Below are positions 1 through 8,370 of a DNA stretch of 64,000 nt, piece after piece (position 1 is the first letter of the stretch; each line of letters opens with the position of its first letter). Source of the stretch: JAGTVB01 sp049282355 (GTDB lineage: Bacteria > Pseudomonadota > Gammaproteobacteria > HK1). Position numbers and translations under genes: made by a program. The stretch is taken from positions 62,001-126,000 of the forward strand of contig JBAPTW010000008.1 in assembly GCA_049282355.1 (NCBI GenBank), written 5' to 3'. The notes beneath the pieces are model-generated. The model had not been told where the DNA came from. It was given only the letters and a program-made list of their open reading frames with translations, and did no database searches.

Positions 1-271
1 ATTACCAACATAGATATTCATATCAGTGCTCATCACTACGCGGGTTTATCGCGATCGCGCTACCAATTGACTACCCGCACCAATCAATCGACAGCAGTCA
101 GCCAGGGCTTGGCCAAATTCCACCCACTATTAAACCCGAGACCGGACATATATATCACCATTCTTATACGGGCGCGATCTATCGCATAAGAAGCCGTGGC
201 ATTGTGGGATCATCAAAAAAGCCTTTTAGAAGATTCCCCCCCTATTTAAATGTTAAATGCAGGCGCCGCTA
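1..271. other. No supported gene at left window edge
   Basis: Two plus-strand frames are open from the window edge (frame 1 to about base 189, frame 3 to about base 332 overlapping the end of serA). Neither translation resembles a family I know and neither has a visible start, so I call no gene. No terminator with a clear stem and T-run is visible after serA. Confidence 0.4.
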
Positions 272-1897
272 TCACTGTAACCAAGAAGGCAGCTCACCGC
301 GGGCAGGCATGACGATGTGCTTGACGCGATGAACCCCCTGGACATTGAGCACTTCATCGATAGCTTCCCCCGACGGCGGGGTATCGAGGTTCAGCACGCC
401 GATAGCCGGGCCACCCTGGTATGCTTTCTCTCGACCCACCGCCATTTGTGCGATGTTGACCTTGTGTTTGCCCAAAATAGTACCCACCGCACCGATGATG
501 CCCGGCATGTCCTCGTGGCAGAACAGCAACACGTGGCCATCCAGATAGGCTTCCAATCGGTAATTGTCCATGCGCACAAGCCGCGGCATGTTGTTGCCGA
601 ACAACGTGCCGCCCGCACGCGAAATTGAGCCATCGCCGGTTACCTCAGCGGTCATAGACGAGCTGAAGGCACCCATTCGGTGGGTCAGCTGCTCAGAGAG
701 CCTGATGCCCCGCTCTTGCAGCAGCATCTCCGCGTTGACGTTGTTCACCGGCGACTCTAACGCCCGCTCTAGCAGACCTGCACAAAATGCCGCCGTCAAT
801 AGCTTGGTGTCTCGCTGTGTCACCTCACCCGCATAACGTAATAGGCAGGACTCGGTAACGCCCTCGTGCCATTGTGTAATCAGCAGGCCGAGACGATAGG
901 CCACGTCGAGGTAGCCGCGCAGAGACTCCATCGTCTTCGGATCGACCGCGACCATATTGACGGCATGCCGAATCTCACCGGTGCTCAAGAAGTTGACCAG
1001 CAGCTGTACGGCCTCAACGGCTACCTGGGTCTGCGCTTCTTCAGTGCTGGCGCCGAGATGAGGCGTGCACAGGGCGTTGGGCAATTCAAACAAGGGACTG
1101 TTGGTACAAGGCTCACTACCGTAGACATCGAGCGCCACCCCACCCAGTTTTCCGCTATTCAGCCCTTCCAACAATGCAGCTTCGTTATAGATCCCCCCGC
1201 GAGCGCAGTTGATGAGTCGCGCGTCCGGCTTCAGTAGAGCGATTTCTTCGGCGTCGATTAAGTCTTTTGTTTCCGATGTCAACGGCGTATGCACGGTCAA
1301 ATAGTCGACCTTGGGCAACATCTCGCGCACGCTCTCTACGGGCTCGACGCATAGCCGCTTCGCCTGCTCGGGGGAAAGAAACGGATCATACCCTAGCACG
1401 CGCATCTGAAAGGCTACCGCTCTCTTGGCAACTTCCTGACCGATACGCCCCAGACCGACGATACCCAGTGTCTTGTTCGCCAGCTGAACCCCCATGTAAG
1501 TTTTTCGATCCCAACGCCCCTCCTTTAGGCTCTGATTGGCCGGCGCCACATTGCGGGACAATCCCAGCATTAGCGCAAAGGTATGCTCAGCGGTGCTAAC
1601 GGTGTTGCCGGTGGGCGTATTCATGACGACAATACCCTGGCGTGTCGCGGCCGCCTTGTCGATATTGTCGGTGCCTACACCAGCGCGCACGATAGCACGG
1701 AGCTTCCGATTTCCCTCCAGGGCGTGAGCGTCGATCTTGACGCCGCTGCGGCAGATCGCGCCGTCGTAGTCGAGCAGAGCCTGGCGCAGCCCATTGCCCG
1801 TTAACCCGGTCCGTATGTCGTAGGTGATACCTCCGGCTGCATCGAGCAATTCCAGGCCTTCTTTAGCGATGTTGTCCAAAACAATAACGCGGAGCAT
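272..1897 (-). CDS. serA: D-3-phosphoglycerate dehydrogenase
   Basis: Cytosolic NAD-dependent enzyme that oxidises 3-phosphoglycerate to 3-phosphohydroxypyruvate, the first step of serine synthesis. The 541-residue protein is the long form: substrate and Rossmann domains (GLGRIG at residues 148-153; catalytic Arg233 in the CARGG motif, Glu262 in SEP, His280 in TPHLGAST), an intervening ASB-like domain and a C-terminal ACT domain from about residue 455, the usual seat of serine feedback. This is the layout of Bacillus or mycobacterial-type SerA, not the 410-residue E. coli form. A GGGAGA sequence precedes the ATG. It is transcribed alone; a family 1 repeat lies just upstream. Confidence 0.96.
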   Translation of the reverse strand: MLRVIVLDNIAKEGLELLDAAGGITYDIRTGLTGNGLRQALLDYDGAICRSGVKIDAHALEGNRKLRAIVRAGVGTDNIDKAAATRQGIVVMNTPTGNTVSTAEHTFALMLGLSRNVAPANQSLKEGRWDRKTYMGVQLANKTLGIVGLGRIGQEVAKRAVAFQMRVLGYDPFLSPEQAKRLCVEPVESVREMLPKVDYLTVHTPLTSETKDLIDAEEIALLKPDARLINCARGGIYNEAALLEGLNSGKLGGVALDVYGSEPCTNSPLFELPNALCTPHLGASTEEAQTQVAVEAVQLLVNFLSTGEIRHAVNMVAVDPKTMESLRGYLDVAYRLGLLITQWHEGVTESCLLRYAGEVTQRDTKLLTAAFCAGLLERALESPVNNVNAEMLLQERGIRLSEQLTHRMGAFSSSMTAEVTGDGSISRAGGTLFGNNMPRLVRMDNYRLEAYLDGHVLLFCHEDMPGIIGAVGTILGKHKVNIAQMAVGREKAYQGGPAIGVLNLDTPPSGEAIDEVLNVQGVHRVKHIVMPARGELPSWLQ

Positions 1898-1945
1898 CAG
1901 CTATGTCTCCCGCACGCCTTCCAGCGATTAAATTTAAAGAATAGA

Positions 1946-2100
1946 TAAGAGGATGTTTTAAAAACCGTCTGCGCTTGCTATAGCCGCGTTGTGCGCTGGC
2001 ACGAAATCCTTGTTTGAAAGAGCGTCTAAGGGTTGGCTCGACAACCCAGAGGCGTTTCGCCTTGTTTTGCTATGCCCGCGTTCGCAACACGCTGCAGAAA
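1946..2100. repeat. Family 1 palindromic repeat, full-size diverged copy
   Basis: It starts TAAGAGGATGTTTTAAAA and continues with a CTGCGCTTGCTATAGCCGCG block shared with the copy at 34826. The right half (GCCTTGTT, then CGCGTTCGCAACACGC) matches the same copy but has lost the clean terminal TTTTAAAACA, so the right border is approximate. It lies between serA and ctpA. Confidence 0.75.
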
Positions 2101-2127
2101 TGCCGACTTTCTCTCGATGCCAAAGGA

Positions 2128-2155
2128 AAGCCCGCCACCTTACAGCGGCGGGCTT
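2128..2155 (-). terminator. Stem-loop after ctpA
   Basis: A perfect 9-bp stem (AAGCCCGCC at 2128-2136 with GGCGGGCTT at 2147-2155) with a 10-nt loop lies about 22 bp beyond the ctpA stop. Read on the minus strand it is followed by CTTTCCTTT, a weak T-rich tail. It probably ends the envC-ctpA transcript. Confidence 0.6.
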
Positions 2156-2177
2156 GATGCGAAGACGCTCCATCGAA

Positions 2178-3539
2178 TCAAGAACGTGCATTTTGCAAAA
2201 TGGTAATTCCCTTTAATAGATTTAGAGCTTGATAAAGGGTGAAGTCCTCGGTGGCAAGCTCACCGTTCTTGGAATCCTTCTTGTTGGCTGGCTTGCCTGC
2301 CTTTATTTTACCTAATGAATCGGCTGGCACTTCATCGTCTAAAAGTTCTTCCTGAAGGTGCCGGGCTAGGTCAGCTTCTTGTAATCCGTCGAGATCGGTG
2401 GTTTCCACGTTTGCAACTTTGACGTTGTCAAGCACGATATCGGGCTCAATGCCTTTCGCTTGGATGCTCAACCCCTTAGGCGTGTAGTAGCGTGCCGTCG
2501 TCAGCTTAAGCGCTGAGCCATTTTCCATCGGCAATATGGTCTGCACCGAGCCTTTGCCGAAAGTCTTGCTTCCCATGACGATGCCACGCTTGTGGTCTTT
2601 CAACGCACCGGCAACGATCTCCGAGGCCGAGGCGGAACCTCCATTGACTAGCACCACCAACGCTGCTCCATCAAGGATGTCGGTAGGCTTCGCATTAAAA
2701 GTGAGCTTGGCATCATCCATCCGTCCCTCGGTATAGACAATTATCCCTTTCTTTAAGAAAGCATCTGCCACGGCCACGGCAGCACTGAGCACGCCCCCAG
2801 GGTTGTTCCTTAAGTCGAGTACCATCCCTTTGAGGGATCCGCCATTTTCTTTTTTGAGTGCGGTCATTGCGTCGCGCAAGTTTTCTCCTGTGTGCGACTG
2901 AAATTGGGTGATACGCACGTAACCGTAGCCTCGATCAAGCATCCGGCTTTTCACACTGACAACTTTGATGACGTCTCGCGTGATGGTCAGCTTGAGCGGC
3001 TTTTCGACACTATCCCGGATGATGGTCAAAGTAATATTTGTTCCGGGTGCCCCGCGCATGATCCTAACGGCCTCACTCAGAGTCATGCCTTTGACGGGAG
3101 TGTCATCGAGACGAATGACCAGGTCGCCGGCCTCCACTCCAGCCCGCTGGGCGGGAGTGTCATCGATAGGAGCGATGACTTTGACGAAGCCATTCTCCAT
3201 GCCGACCTCAATGCCGAGCCCGCCAAATTCACCGCTGGTTCCGGCTTGCAGCTCTTCGTAGTCTTCAGGGATCAGATAGGAGGAGTGCGGATCGAGTCCC
3301 GACAGCATGCCCTTGATGGCGTTCTCGAGCAGCGTTTTATCTTCCACAGGTTCGACATAATCCTGCTTTATTTTTGCGAAGACCTCGCTAAACGTACGCA
3401 GCTCGTCAAGGGGTAGATTGCGGTCTTCGCTGCGTTCAGCGAAGACCCCTTGTCCAAGAGAAACAAGAATTCCTAGCGTCAGTCCGAAGACTAATACAAC
3501 CAGATTGCGAGGGGTGAGATTATGGGTAATACCCTTCAT
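2178..3539 (-). CDS. ctpA: Carboxyl-terminal processing protease (S41 family)
   Basis: Periplasmic serine protease with a Ser-Lys dyad that trims C-termini of envelope proteins. The N-terminus has one hydrophobic segment (about residues 12-34, signal or anchor), then a PDZ domain (about 105-190) and the S41 core with Ser304 in SASASE and Lys329 in FGKG, 25 residues apart as in E. coli Prc. The start at 3539 is chosen because GGAGGT precedes it by 4 nt; an upstream frame extension would run into envC. The C-terminal tail (about 390-440) is charged and low-complexity. It follows envC by 44 bp in the same direction, a common pairing in Proteobacteria, which suggests a cell-wall role. Confidence 0.94.
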   Translation of the reverse strand: MKGITHNLTPRNLVVLVFGLTLGILVSLGQGVFAERSEDRNLPLDELRTFSEVFAKIKQDYVEPVEDKTLLENAIKGMLSGLDPHSSYLIPEDYEELQAGTSGEFGGLGIEVGMENGFVKVIAPIDDTPAQRAGVEAGDLVIRLDDTPVKGMTLSEAVRIMRGAPGTNITLTIIRDSVEKPLKLTITRDVIKVVSVKSRMLDRGYGYVRITQFQSHTGENLRDAMTALKKENGGSLKGMVLDLRNNPGGVLSAAVAVADAFLKKGIIVYTEGRMDDAKLTFNAKPTDILDGAALVVLVNGGSASASEIVAGALKDHKRGIVMGSKTFGKGSVQTILPMENGSALKLTTARYYTPKGLSIQAKGIEPDIVLDNVKVANVETTDLDGLQEADLARHLQEELLDDEVPADSLGKIKAGKPANKKDSKNGELATEDFTLYQALNLLKGITILQNARS

Positions 3540-3583
3540 GAATACCTCCGGCGCACCAAGGCGATCGAATAGAATACAAGGCA

Positions 3584-4816
3584 TTAATCATCGATTACAA
3601 GTGCTTTCCTGCCGCCTCCGGCGACAGCCTCGTTGCACCAGTTGTCGGGATCCTGAGGAGTGCCCTTGTGTCGAATTTCAAAGTAAAGTCCCGGTTCGAT
3701 GTTTCCTCCGCTGTCACCGACTGTGGCAATTAATTCGCCGACCTGTACCCAATCACCCACCTCTTTGTAGAGGCTTTGGTTGTGACCATAGAGGCTCATG
3801 TAACCCCCGCCATGATCAATAATGAGTAGTAGCCCAAAACCGCGCAGCCAATCCGCAAAGGCGACGCGTCCGTGCCAAATTGCTCGTACCGGCTGACCTC
3901 TCGGGCTGGCGATCCACACGCCTTTCCACCTTAGGGATCCGAGCCGTCGCGGCGCTCCAAATCGATGTACGATGGAGCCTCTCGAAGGCCATTGGAGTTT
4001 TCCCTTGAGTGAGGCAAAGGGCTTCCCTTGGTCAAGGGTGTCTGGAATATCGCTGAGTTTTAAAGCTTCTCTGATCCCAGCTAATAACTCTTCAAGCCGC
4101 TCTTTATCTCGCTCCAGCCGAGTGATCTCATCCCCATCTTGCCGAATTTTTGCCCGCAGTTGCGATAGTATAGCCCTCCGGCCCAAACGTTGCGCTTCTA
4201 ATTGCTGTCCTGTTTGGATCTGTTCACTTCGAAGCTCTGCAAGCGTTGCTGACTGCCTTTCAACTTCCAGTTCCACCCTCTGCAGGCGAGCAACCCGCCT
4301 CATCGTCTCTTCGATCTGCCAAGCACGAATGCTTGTGGCATACCGATGATATGACATGAGTCGAGCCACGGTGGCCGGTTCCTGCTGATTCAACAGCACC
4401 TTTAAAACGTCCTGCTGACCCATAGCGTAAGCCACCCGAAGCTGTCGACCGAGTCGCCTGCGCTGATCCTTAAGCGCGCTCGATTCTCTCGTCTGGTCAC
4501 TGCGGAGATCTTCAAGTATCGCCTGTTGCGCTTCCAGGGCATGCTCGAGGCGACGCAGTTCGCTACCGGCGTGAGCAATCGCCAGCTCGGTGCGTTTCAG
4601 ACTCCCTTCTAAAGTCGCCTTCACAGTCTGTGTCGCGTTGAGTTGGACGTTGAGTTCCTTAATGCGCATACGCAGCTCTTGAAGAGCTTGTTGTACCTCT
4701 GTTTCCTGCTTTGAGGAATCGGCAGAGCCTGGGATCGGCGGTAGCGACATCAAGCCAAACGTGAGTAGCAATACAATGGCGACATGAGCTCGGGCCGTCC
4801 TTTGATTGCGGTTCAC
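3584..4816 (-). CDS. envC: EnvC-type murein hydrolase activator
   Basis: Periplasmic activator of septal amidases (AmiA/AmiB in E. coli). It has a signal peptide (residues 1 to about 32), a long coiled-coil region (about 35-265) rich in Leu, Glu, Arg and Gln, and a C-terminal LytM/M23 domain (about 285-400). The M23 domain looks catalytically dead: the HxGxD motif is replaced by KGVW and the first His of HxH is missing (GLYFEIRH), although YGHN remains. Loss of zinc ligands is also typical of E. coli EnvC, which supports an activator rather than an enzyme. First gene of the envC-ctpA pair, divergent from the ArsR gene. Confidence 0.9.
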   Translation of the reverse strand: MNRNQRTARAHVAIVLLLTFGLMSLPPIPGSADSSKQETEVQQALQELRMRIKELNVQLNATQTVKATLEGSLKRTELAIAHAGSELRRLEHALEAQQAILEDLRSDQTRESSALKDQRRRLGRQLRVAYAMGQQDVLKVLLNQQEPATVARLMSYHRYATSIRAWQIEETMRRVARLQRVELEVERQSATLAELRSEQIQTGQQLEAQRLGRRAILSQLRAKIRQDGDEITRLERDKERLEELLAGIREALKLSDIPDTLDQGKPFASLKGKLQWPSRGSIVHRFGAPRRLGSLRWKGVWIASPRGQPVRAIWHGRVAFADWLRGFGLLLIIDHGGGYMSLYGHNQSLYKEVGDWVQVGELIATVGDSGGNIEPGLYFEIRHKGTPQDPDNWCNEAVAGGGRKALVIDD

Positions 4817-5213
4817 ACATTCGCCTCCTTGCTATTAGCTCAATGTAATGCCTTGTGCACGTCATATACTCTCAGTGTCATACTCATCCCATCGGCCATG
4901 TACGGACGCTGCTCGCTGCAGACACAGGGATTGTTTCTGGTAGCCTGTCTGCCACGCTATCGGCCAGAGACCCGTGGCCTTTTGCGTCCCATCGTCCTCT
5001 CAAGGGCCTCTCAAGGATGATAGGGATCTTTCTATCATCATGTGGTAATATTAGACAGTTATAAAAAAGAAGTGTGAGTTGTTGCAATGCGGCTTGCCAT
5101 TGTGTTCGAGTTTTAGCGTCGGTGCTGCTGGAGCGAGCGTCGCAATGAGAGCATGAGGGACAGGCTTTTGACGCGTTTTGAGAGAGATTTTTCTTTAAAA
5201 TCTGGTCCAGTGT
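4817..5213. other. Divergent promoter region envC / ArsR gene
   Basis: 397 bp without a convincing gene. It must hold the promoters for envC (minus) and the ArsR gene (plus). On the plus strand a TAAAAT at 5196-5201 could be a -10 box, with TTGACG at 5168-5173 as a poorly spaced -35. No repeat copy and no clear operator palindrome were seen. Confidence 0.35.
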
Positions 5214-5594
5214 ATGGACTTTAATGAGACGGAGAGGGAAGGACGAGACCTTGCTTTGCTTGGCGTCACGCTGCCTATGGACGATAGTGGTCTAAAAGCG
5301 CTTATGGCTCGCGATGAGGATATCGAGCGTGCGTCGCGATCGATGAAAGCCATTGCCCATCCATTGCGTCTTAAGATTCTATGCACGCTGGGTGGTAGTG
5401 AGGTCAGTGTGCAGGATATCGTTGATGAGGTGGGGACATCTCAGAGCAACATTTCGCAACACCTCGCTATCTTGCGCGACAAGGGTATTTTAACGGCTCG
5501 CAAGGATGCGAATCGAGTGTACTACCGGGTCGGCGATGCGCGCACGCTGCGTCTTATTAGTATGATGCGCGAAGTTTTCTGCACCCAAATGTAA
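5214..5594 (+). CDS. ArsR-family regulator, probable persulfide/redox sensor (BigR/SqrR type)
   Basis: Winged-helix repressor of 126 residues. The recognition region is VGTSQSNISQHLAILRDKG, followed by the wing ending YYRVGD. It has exactly two cysteines, Cys57 in LKILCTLGG and Cys123 in VFCTQM, 66 residues apart. This matches the spacing and position of the reactive pair in SqrR and BigR, which form a polysulfide bridge with reactive sulfur species. The metal-binding ELCVCDL motif of ArsR/SmtB is absent. A rhodanese gene follows 115 bp downstream, which fits a sulfur-related job. The start is uncertain: no Shine-Dalgarno sequence precedes 5214, and ATGs at 5277 and 5304 are alternatives. The sensing role is inferred. 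Confidence 0.82.
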   Translation: MDFNETEREGRDLALLGVTLPMDDSGLKALMARDEDIERASRSMKAIAHPLRLKILCTLGGSEVSVQDIVDEVGTSQSNISQHLAILRDKGILTARKDANRVYYRVGDARTLRLISMMREVFCTQM

Positions 5595-5709
5595 GCAGCC
5601 GTATCATGACGAATTGCTGTGCTTGCCAATGTTGTCAGGCGATGTAGCGCAGCTGATTGAGCCTTTCCGCCGCGGTTTCTAAATCAATTCCCAGATAGTC
5701 GTAGTTAAA

Positions 5710-6135
5710 ATGGAGCGACTCCCCGAGTTTGCCTCAAACCATTGGGGCCTTATGCTGGCCCTGACGGGTATCCTTGCCGCGCTTGTGGGCACCTTTGTCT
5801 ATCCTAGGATACAAGGGATCCGCAAGGTTACTCCCTTAGATGCCACGCAGATGATTAATCGCGAGGAGGCCGTGGTACTGGATGTGCGCGGCGATGCTGA
5901 ATTTAACGAAGGCCACATTTTAAATTCACTGCACATACCTATGAAATATCTGTCCGAGCAGATGCGTAAGCTGGAAAAGCACCGTTCGCGGCCAATCATC
6001 ACCGCTTGCCGCTCAGGCCAGCAGTCCGCCGGGGCTTGCGCCATGCTGCGAAAACACGGATTCGAGCGGGTGTATAATTTAAGCGGTGGGATTCTTGCTT
6101 GGCAAAATGCCAGCTTACCTTTAACCAAGAAGTAA
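5710..6135 (+). CDS. Membrane-anchored rhodanese (YibN-like)
   Basis: Sulfurtransferase of 141 residues. One N-terminal membrane segment (about residues 13-31) is followed by a single rhodanese domain with the active-site loop CRSGQQS, where the Cys carries persulfide. The domain is expected to face the cytoplasm. Position before secB and gpsA matches yibN of E. coli (yibN-grxC-secB-gpsA), but grxC is missing. The substrate is unknown. The preceding ArsR gene may regulate it. No clear ribosome binding site is visible. Confidence 0.9.
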   Translation: MERLPEFASNHWGLMLALTGILAALVGTFVYPRIQGIRKVTPLDATQMINREEAVVLDVRGDAEFNEGHILNSLHIPMKYLSEQMRKLEKHRSRPIITACRSGQQSAGACAMLRKHGFERVYNLSGGILAWQNASLPLTKK

Positions 6136-6199
6136 TCACTGGTTTATTCCGAAGAATCAAACCCGTTGGTGCCCGCGGCACCGCCCTCGGAGGAAAACT

Positions 6200-6724
6200 A
6201 TGCCTGAACCTGGCGAGCACAGCAAACCCGAGTCTCCTTCGGGAACCACGGACGGCCAGTTTGCTATCCACAAAATCTATGTCAAAGATCTTTCTTTTGA
6301 AACCCCCAATTCGCCAGCCATTTTCCGGAATGAATGGCGTCCCCAGGTTGATATTCAACTGCACAGCGAGGCGAAACGCATTGAGCCCGATCTCTACGAG
6401 GTGGTGCTTTCAGTCACCGTGACCTCCAAGCTTCAGGAGACGACGGCGTTCCTGGTAGAGGTGCATCAGGCAGGTATCTTTGGGATTGCTGGCGTGCCGG
6501 AGGGACATCTCGGCCCGATGCTGAGCAGCTTCTGCCCAAATCTCCTGTTTCCCTACGCGCGGGAAACGGTGTCCGATCTCGTCGCACGCGGAGGCTTCCC
6601 GCAATTCTTGCTGGCGCCGGTTAATTTTGATGCCCTTTATGCAAAGCACTTGGAGGATGCGCGCAAGGCGTCACGACAATCCGACCCAAAACCCGAACAA
6701 ACGTCGAGCGATTCGCTTCACTGA
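6200..6724 (+). CDS. secB: Protein-export chaperone SecB
   Basis: Cytosolic tetrameric chaperone that keeps preproteins unfolded and delivers them to SecA. The 174-residue protein has the family signatures FAIHKIYVKDLSFETP near the N-terminus, FLVEVHQAGIF, and the CPNLLFPYARETVSDLV helix region near the C-terminus. A GGAGG sequence precedes the ATG. It sits between the rhodanese gene (64 bp upstream) and gpsA (103 bp downstream), the conserved gammaproteobacterial order apart from the missing grxC. Confidence 0.97.
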   Translation: MPEPGEHSKPESPSGTTDGQFAIHKIYVKDLSFETPNSPAIFRNEWRPQVDIQLHSEAKRIEPDLYEVVLSVTVTSKLQETTAFLVEVHQAGIFGIAGVPEGHLGPMLSSFCPNLLFPYARETVSDLVARGGFPQFLLAPVNFDALYAKHLEDARKASRQSDPKPEQTSSDSLH

Positions 6725-6827
6725 TTGCAAAGTGTTTGACAGACACTTCCGGGGACCGGGGGCCGGTCGGCGCCATCAACCGGCCTTGCCCTCGCCTAGG
6801 GCACGCCGCTCAGCGTAATAGCCGCTG

Positions 6828-7838
6828 ATGACCCCAGCACAAGAGCCCATTGCGGTGCTCGGTAGCGGCTCATGGGGTACAGCACTTGCGGTGCTGCTAG
6901 CCCACAGCGGACAGTCCACCATGCTCTGGAGTCGAGATCCAGTGCAAGTGGTGAATATGCGCAAGTCGAGGCGCAATGAGCGCTTTTTACCGGACACCGA
7001 ATTTCCGGCCAGCCTTCAAGTAACCGATAACCTTGTGGAAGCGCTCAAACAGGCCCGTGATGTGCTCGTTGTTGTGCCGAGCGCTGCTTTCCGAACCGTT
7101 GTTGCGAGCATAAGACAACAGCTACGAAACGGCATGCGCATAGCGTGGGGAACCAAAGGCTTTGAGCCTGGTACCGGTCAGCTATTGCATCAGGTGGTGT
7201 CCAATCTCGTGGGGCAGCGGGTGCCGTCGGCCGTTATTTCGGGGCCGACCTTTGCCCGTGAAGTGGCGAGCGGGTTACCGACGGCGGTGACCGTGGCTAC
7301 GACAAACCCGCATTTCGCAGCGCAACTGACCGAGCGGCTGCATTCCAAGCGGTTCCGCGTCTATACCAGCACCGATCTTATCGGTGTGCAAGTTGGCGGC
7401 GCTGTGAAGAATGTGTTGGCGGTCGCAGCGGGAATCGCGGATGGTTTAGGATTTGGCGCCAACACTCGAGCGGCTTTGATCACCCGCGGGCTGGCAGAGC
7501 TCACCCGCCTCGGAGTGGCGCTCGGTGGTCAACCAGGTACTTTTACGGGCCTCGCCGGTCTCGGCGATCTGGTGCTGACATGCACCGATGATCAATCGCG
7601 CAATCGGCGGTTTGGGCTTGCCCTCGGGCGCGGAGCGGCTGTGAAAGCGGCCCAGTCGCAGATTGGCCAGGTTGTGGAGGGCGTGGAGGCTGCGGCGGTG
7701 GTCGTTTCCTTAGCCCGTCAATACCACGTGGAGATGCCGATTTGTGCTGAGGTGGACCGTGTGCTGCGGGGAGTGCGCACGCCGCGTGCAGCGGTGGACA
7801 GCTTATTGGCCCGCGATCTGAAGCCGGAGCTGGGGTAG
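6828..7838 (+). CDS. gpsA: NAD(P)-dependent glycerol-3-phosphate dehydrogenase
   Basis: Cytosolic enzyme reducing dihydroxyacetone phosphate to sn-glycerol 3-phosphate for phospholipid synthesis. The 336 residues include the Rossmann motif GSGSWGTALA near the N-terminus, SGPTFAREVASG in the middle and the catalytic Lys in GGAVKNVLAVAAGIADG. Length and ends fit the family. It follows secB in the same direction and probably shares its transcript; trmL follows in the opposite direction with a half repeat between. Confidence 0.97.
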   Translation: MTPAQEPIAVLGSGSWGTALAVLLAHSGQSTMLWSRDPVQVVNMRKSRRNERFLPDTEFPASLQVTDNLVEALKQARDVLVVVPSAAFRTVVASIRQQLRNGMRIAWGTKGFEPGTGQLLHQVVSNLVGQRVPSAVISGPTFAREVASGLPTAVTVATTNPHFAAQLTERLHSKRFRVYTSTDLIGVQVGGAVKNVLAVAAGIADGLGFGANTRAALITRGLAELTRLGVALGGQPGTFTGLAGLGDLVLTCTDDQSRNRRFGLALGRGAAVKAAQSQIGQVVEGVEAAAVVVSLARQYHVEMPICAEVDRVLRGVRTPRAAVDSLLARDLKPELG

Positions 7839-7863
7839 GTGCCCGGGGCGGTGGCGCTACACT

Positions 7864-7902
7864 GCTATGTCAAGCGCAGTAGGTTTTTCCAATAGCTTCT
7901 AA
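7864..7902. repeat. Family 1 repeat, right-end fragment fused to the trmL stop
   Basis: GCTATGTCAAGCGCAGTAGG followed by TTTTTCCAATAGCTTCTAA matches the right end of full copies. Read from trmL, the stop TAG (7901-7899) is part of the terminal TTAGAAGCT motif. Confidence 0.7.
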
Positions 7903-8354
7903 GCAAAATCGTGCTGGCGCCAAGCCTCATACAACACAACGGCTACCGCATTGGAAAGATTTAAGCTGCGGTTGCCCGCACGCATCGGGATACGCAGGGT
8001 CTGCGCCTGGGGTAATGAGTGCAGCAGGGCGGCAGGCAAGCCACGAGTCTCTGGCCCGAAAAGTAACGCGTCACCCGTCTGGTAACGCAGATCGGCGTAG
8101 CAGCGGGTAGCTTTGGTGCTAAATCCGAGGAGGCGAACCGGCTTCGCTGCTCGCTCAAAGAGCTCTAGCGAATCATGCACTTGTACCGTGGCCCATTCCC
8201 TATAATCAAGCCCCGCTCGGCGGAGTCGCCGATCATCGAGATCGAATGCCAATGGACGAATCAGGTGCAGCACGGCGCCCACGTTTGCGCAGAGGCGTAT
8301 AATGTTGCCCGTGTTGGGAGGTATCTGCGGTTGATATAGCACGACATTGAACAT
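7899..8354 (-). CDS. trmL: tRNA (cytidine/uridine-34-2'-O)-methyltransferase
   Basis: SPOUT-family methyltransferase that 2'-O-methylates the wobble nucleotide of tRNA-Leu isoacceptors using SAM. The 151-residue protein has the family signatures PQIPPNTGNIIRLCAN near the N-terminus, LLFGPETRGLP in the SAM knot and RIPM-N-RSLNLSNAVAVVLYEAWRQ at the C-terminus. The start at 8354 is fixed by the conserved MFNVVLYQPQIPPN; the frame is open further upstream but the extension is not family-like and would cover the next gene. Only 16 bp separate its start from that of the divergent pyrD. In E. coli trmL also lies close to secB-gpsA-cysE. Confidence 0.95.
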   Translation of the reverse strand: MFNVVLYQPQIPPNTGNIIRLCANVGAVLHLIRPLAFDLDDRRLRRAGLDYREWATVQVHDSLELFERAAKPVRLLGFSTKATRCYADLRYQTGDALLFGPETRGLPAALLHSLPQAQTLRIPMRAGNRSLNLSNAVAVVLYEAWRQHDFA

Positions 8355-8370
8355 CGAGCATACCGAGCAA

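Noticed and set aside
1..332. Open plus-strand frames from the window edge
   Set aside because: One overlaps serA on the opposite strand, neither has a visible start, and neither resembles a known protein end.
1958..2216. Short open frames on both strands between serA and ctpA
   Set aside because: They consist of family 1 repeat and terminator sequence and are not conserved-looking proteins.
5612..5642. Possible family 1 fragment (GCTGTGCTTGCCAATG) between the ArsR and rhodanese genes
   Set aside because: Only about 16 bp match and the palindromic ends are missing; chance similarity is likely.
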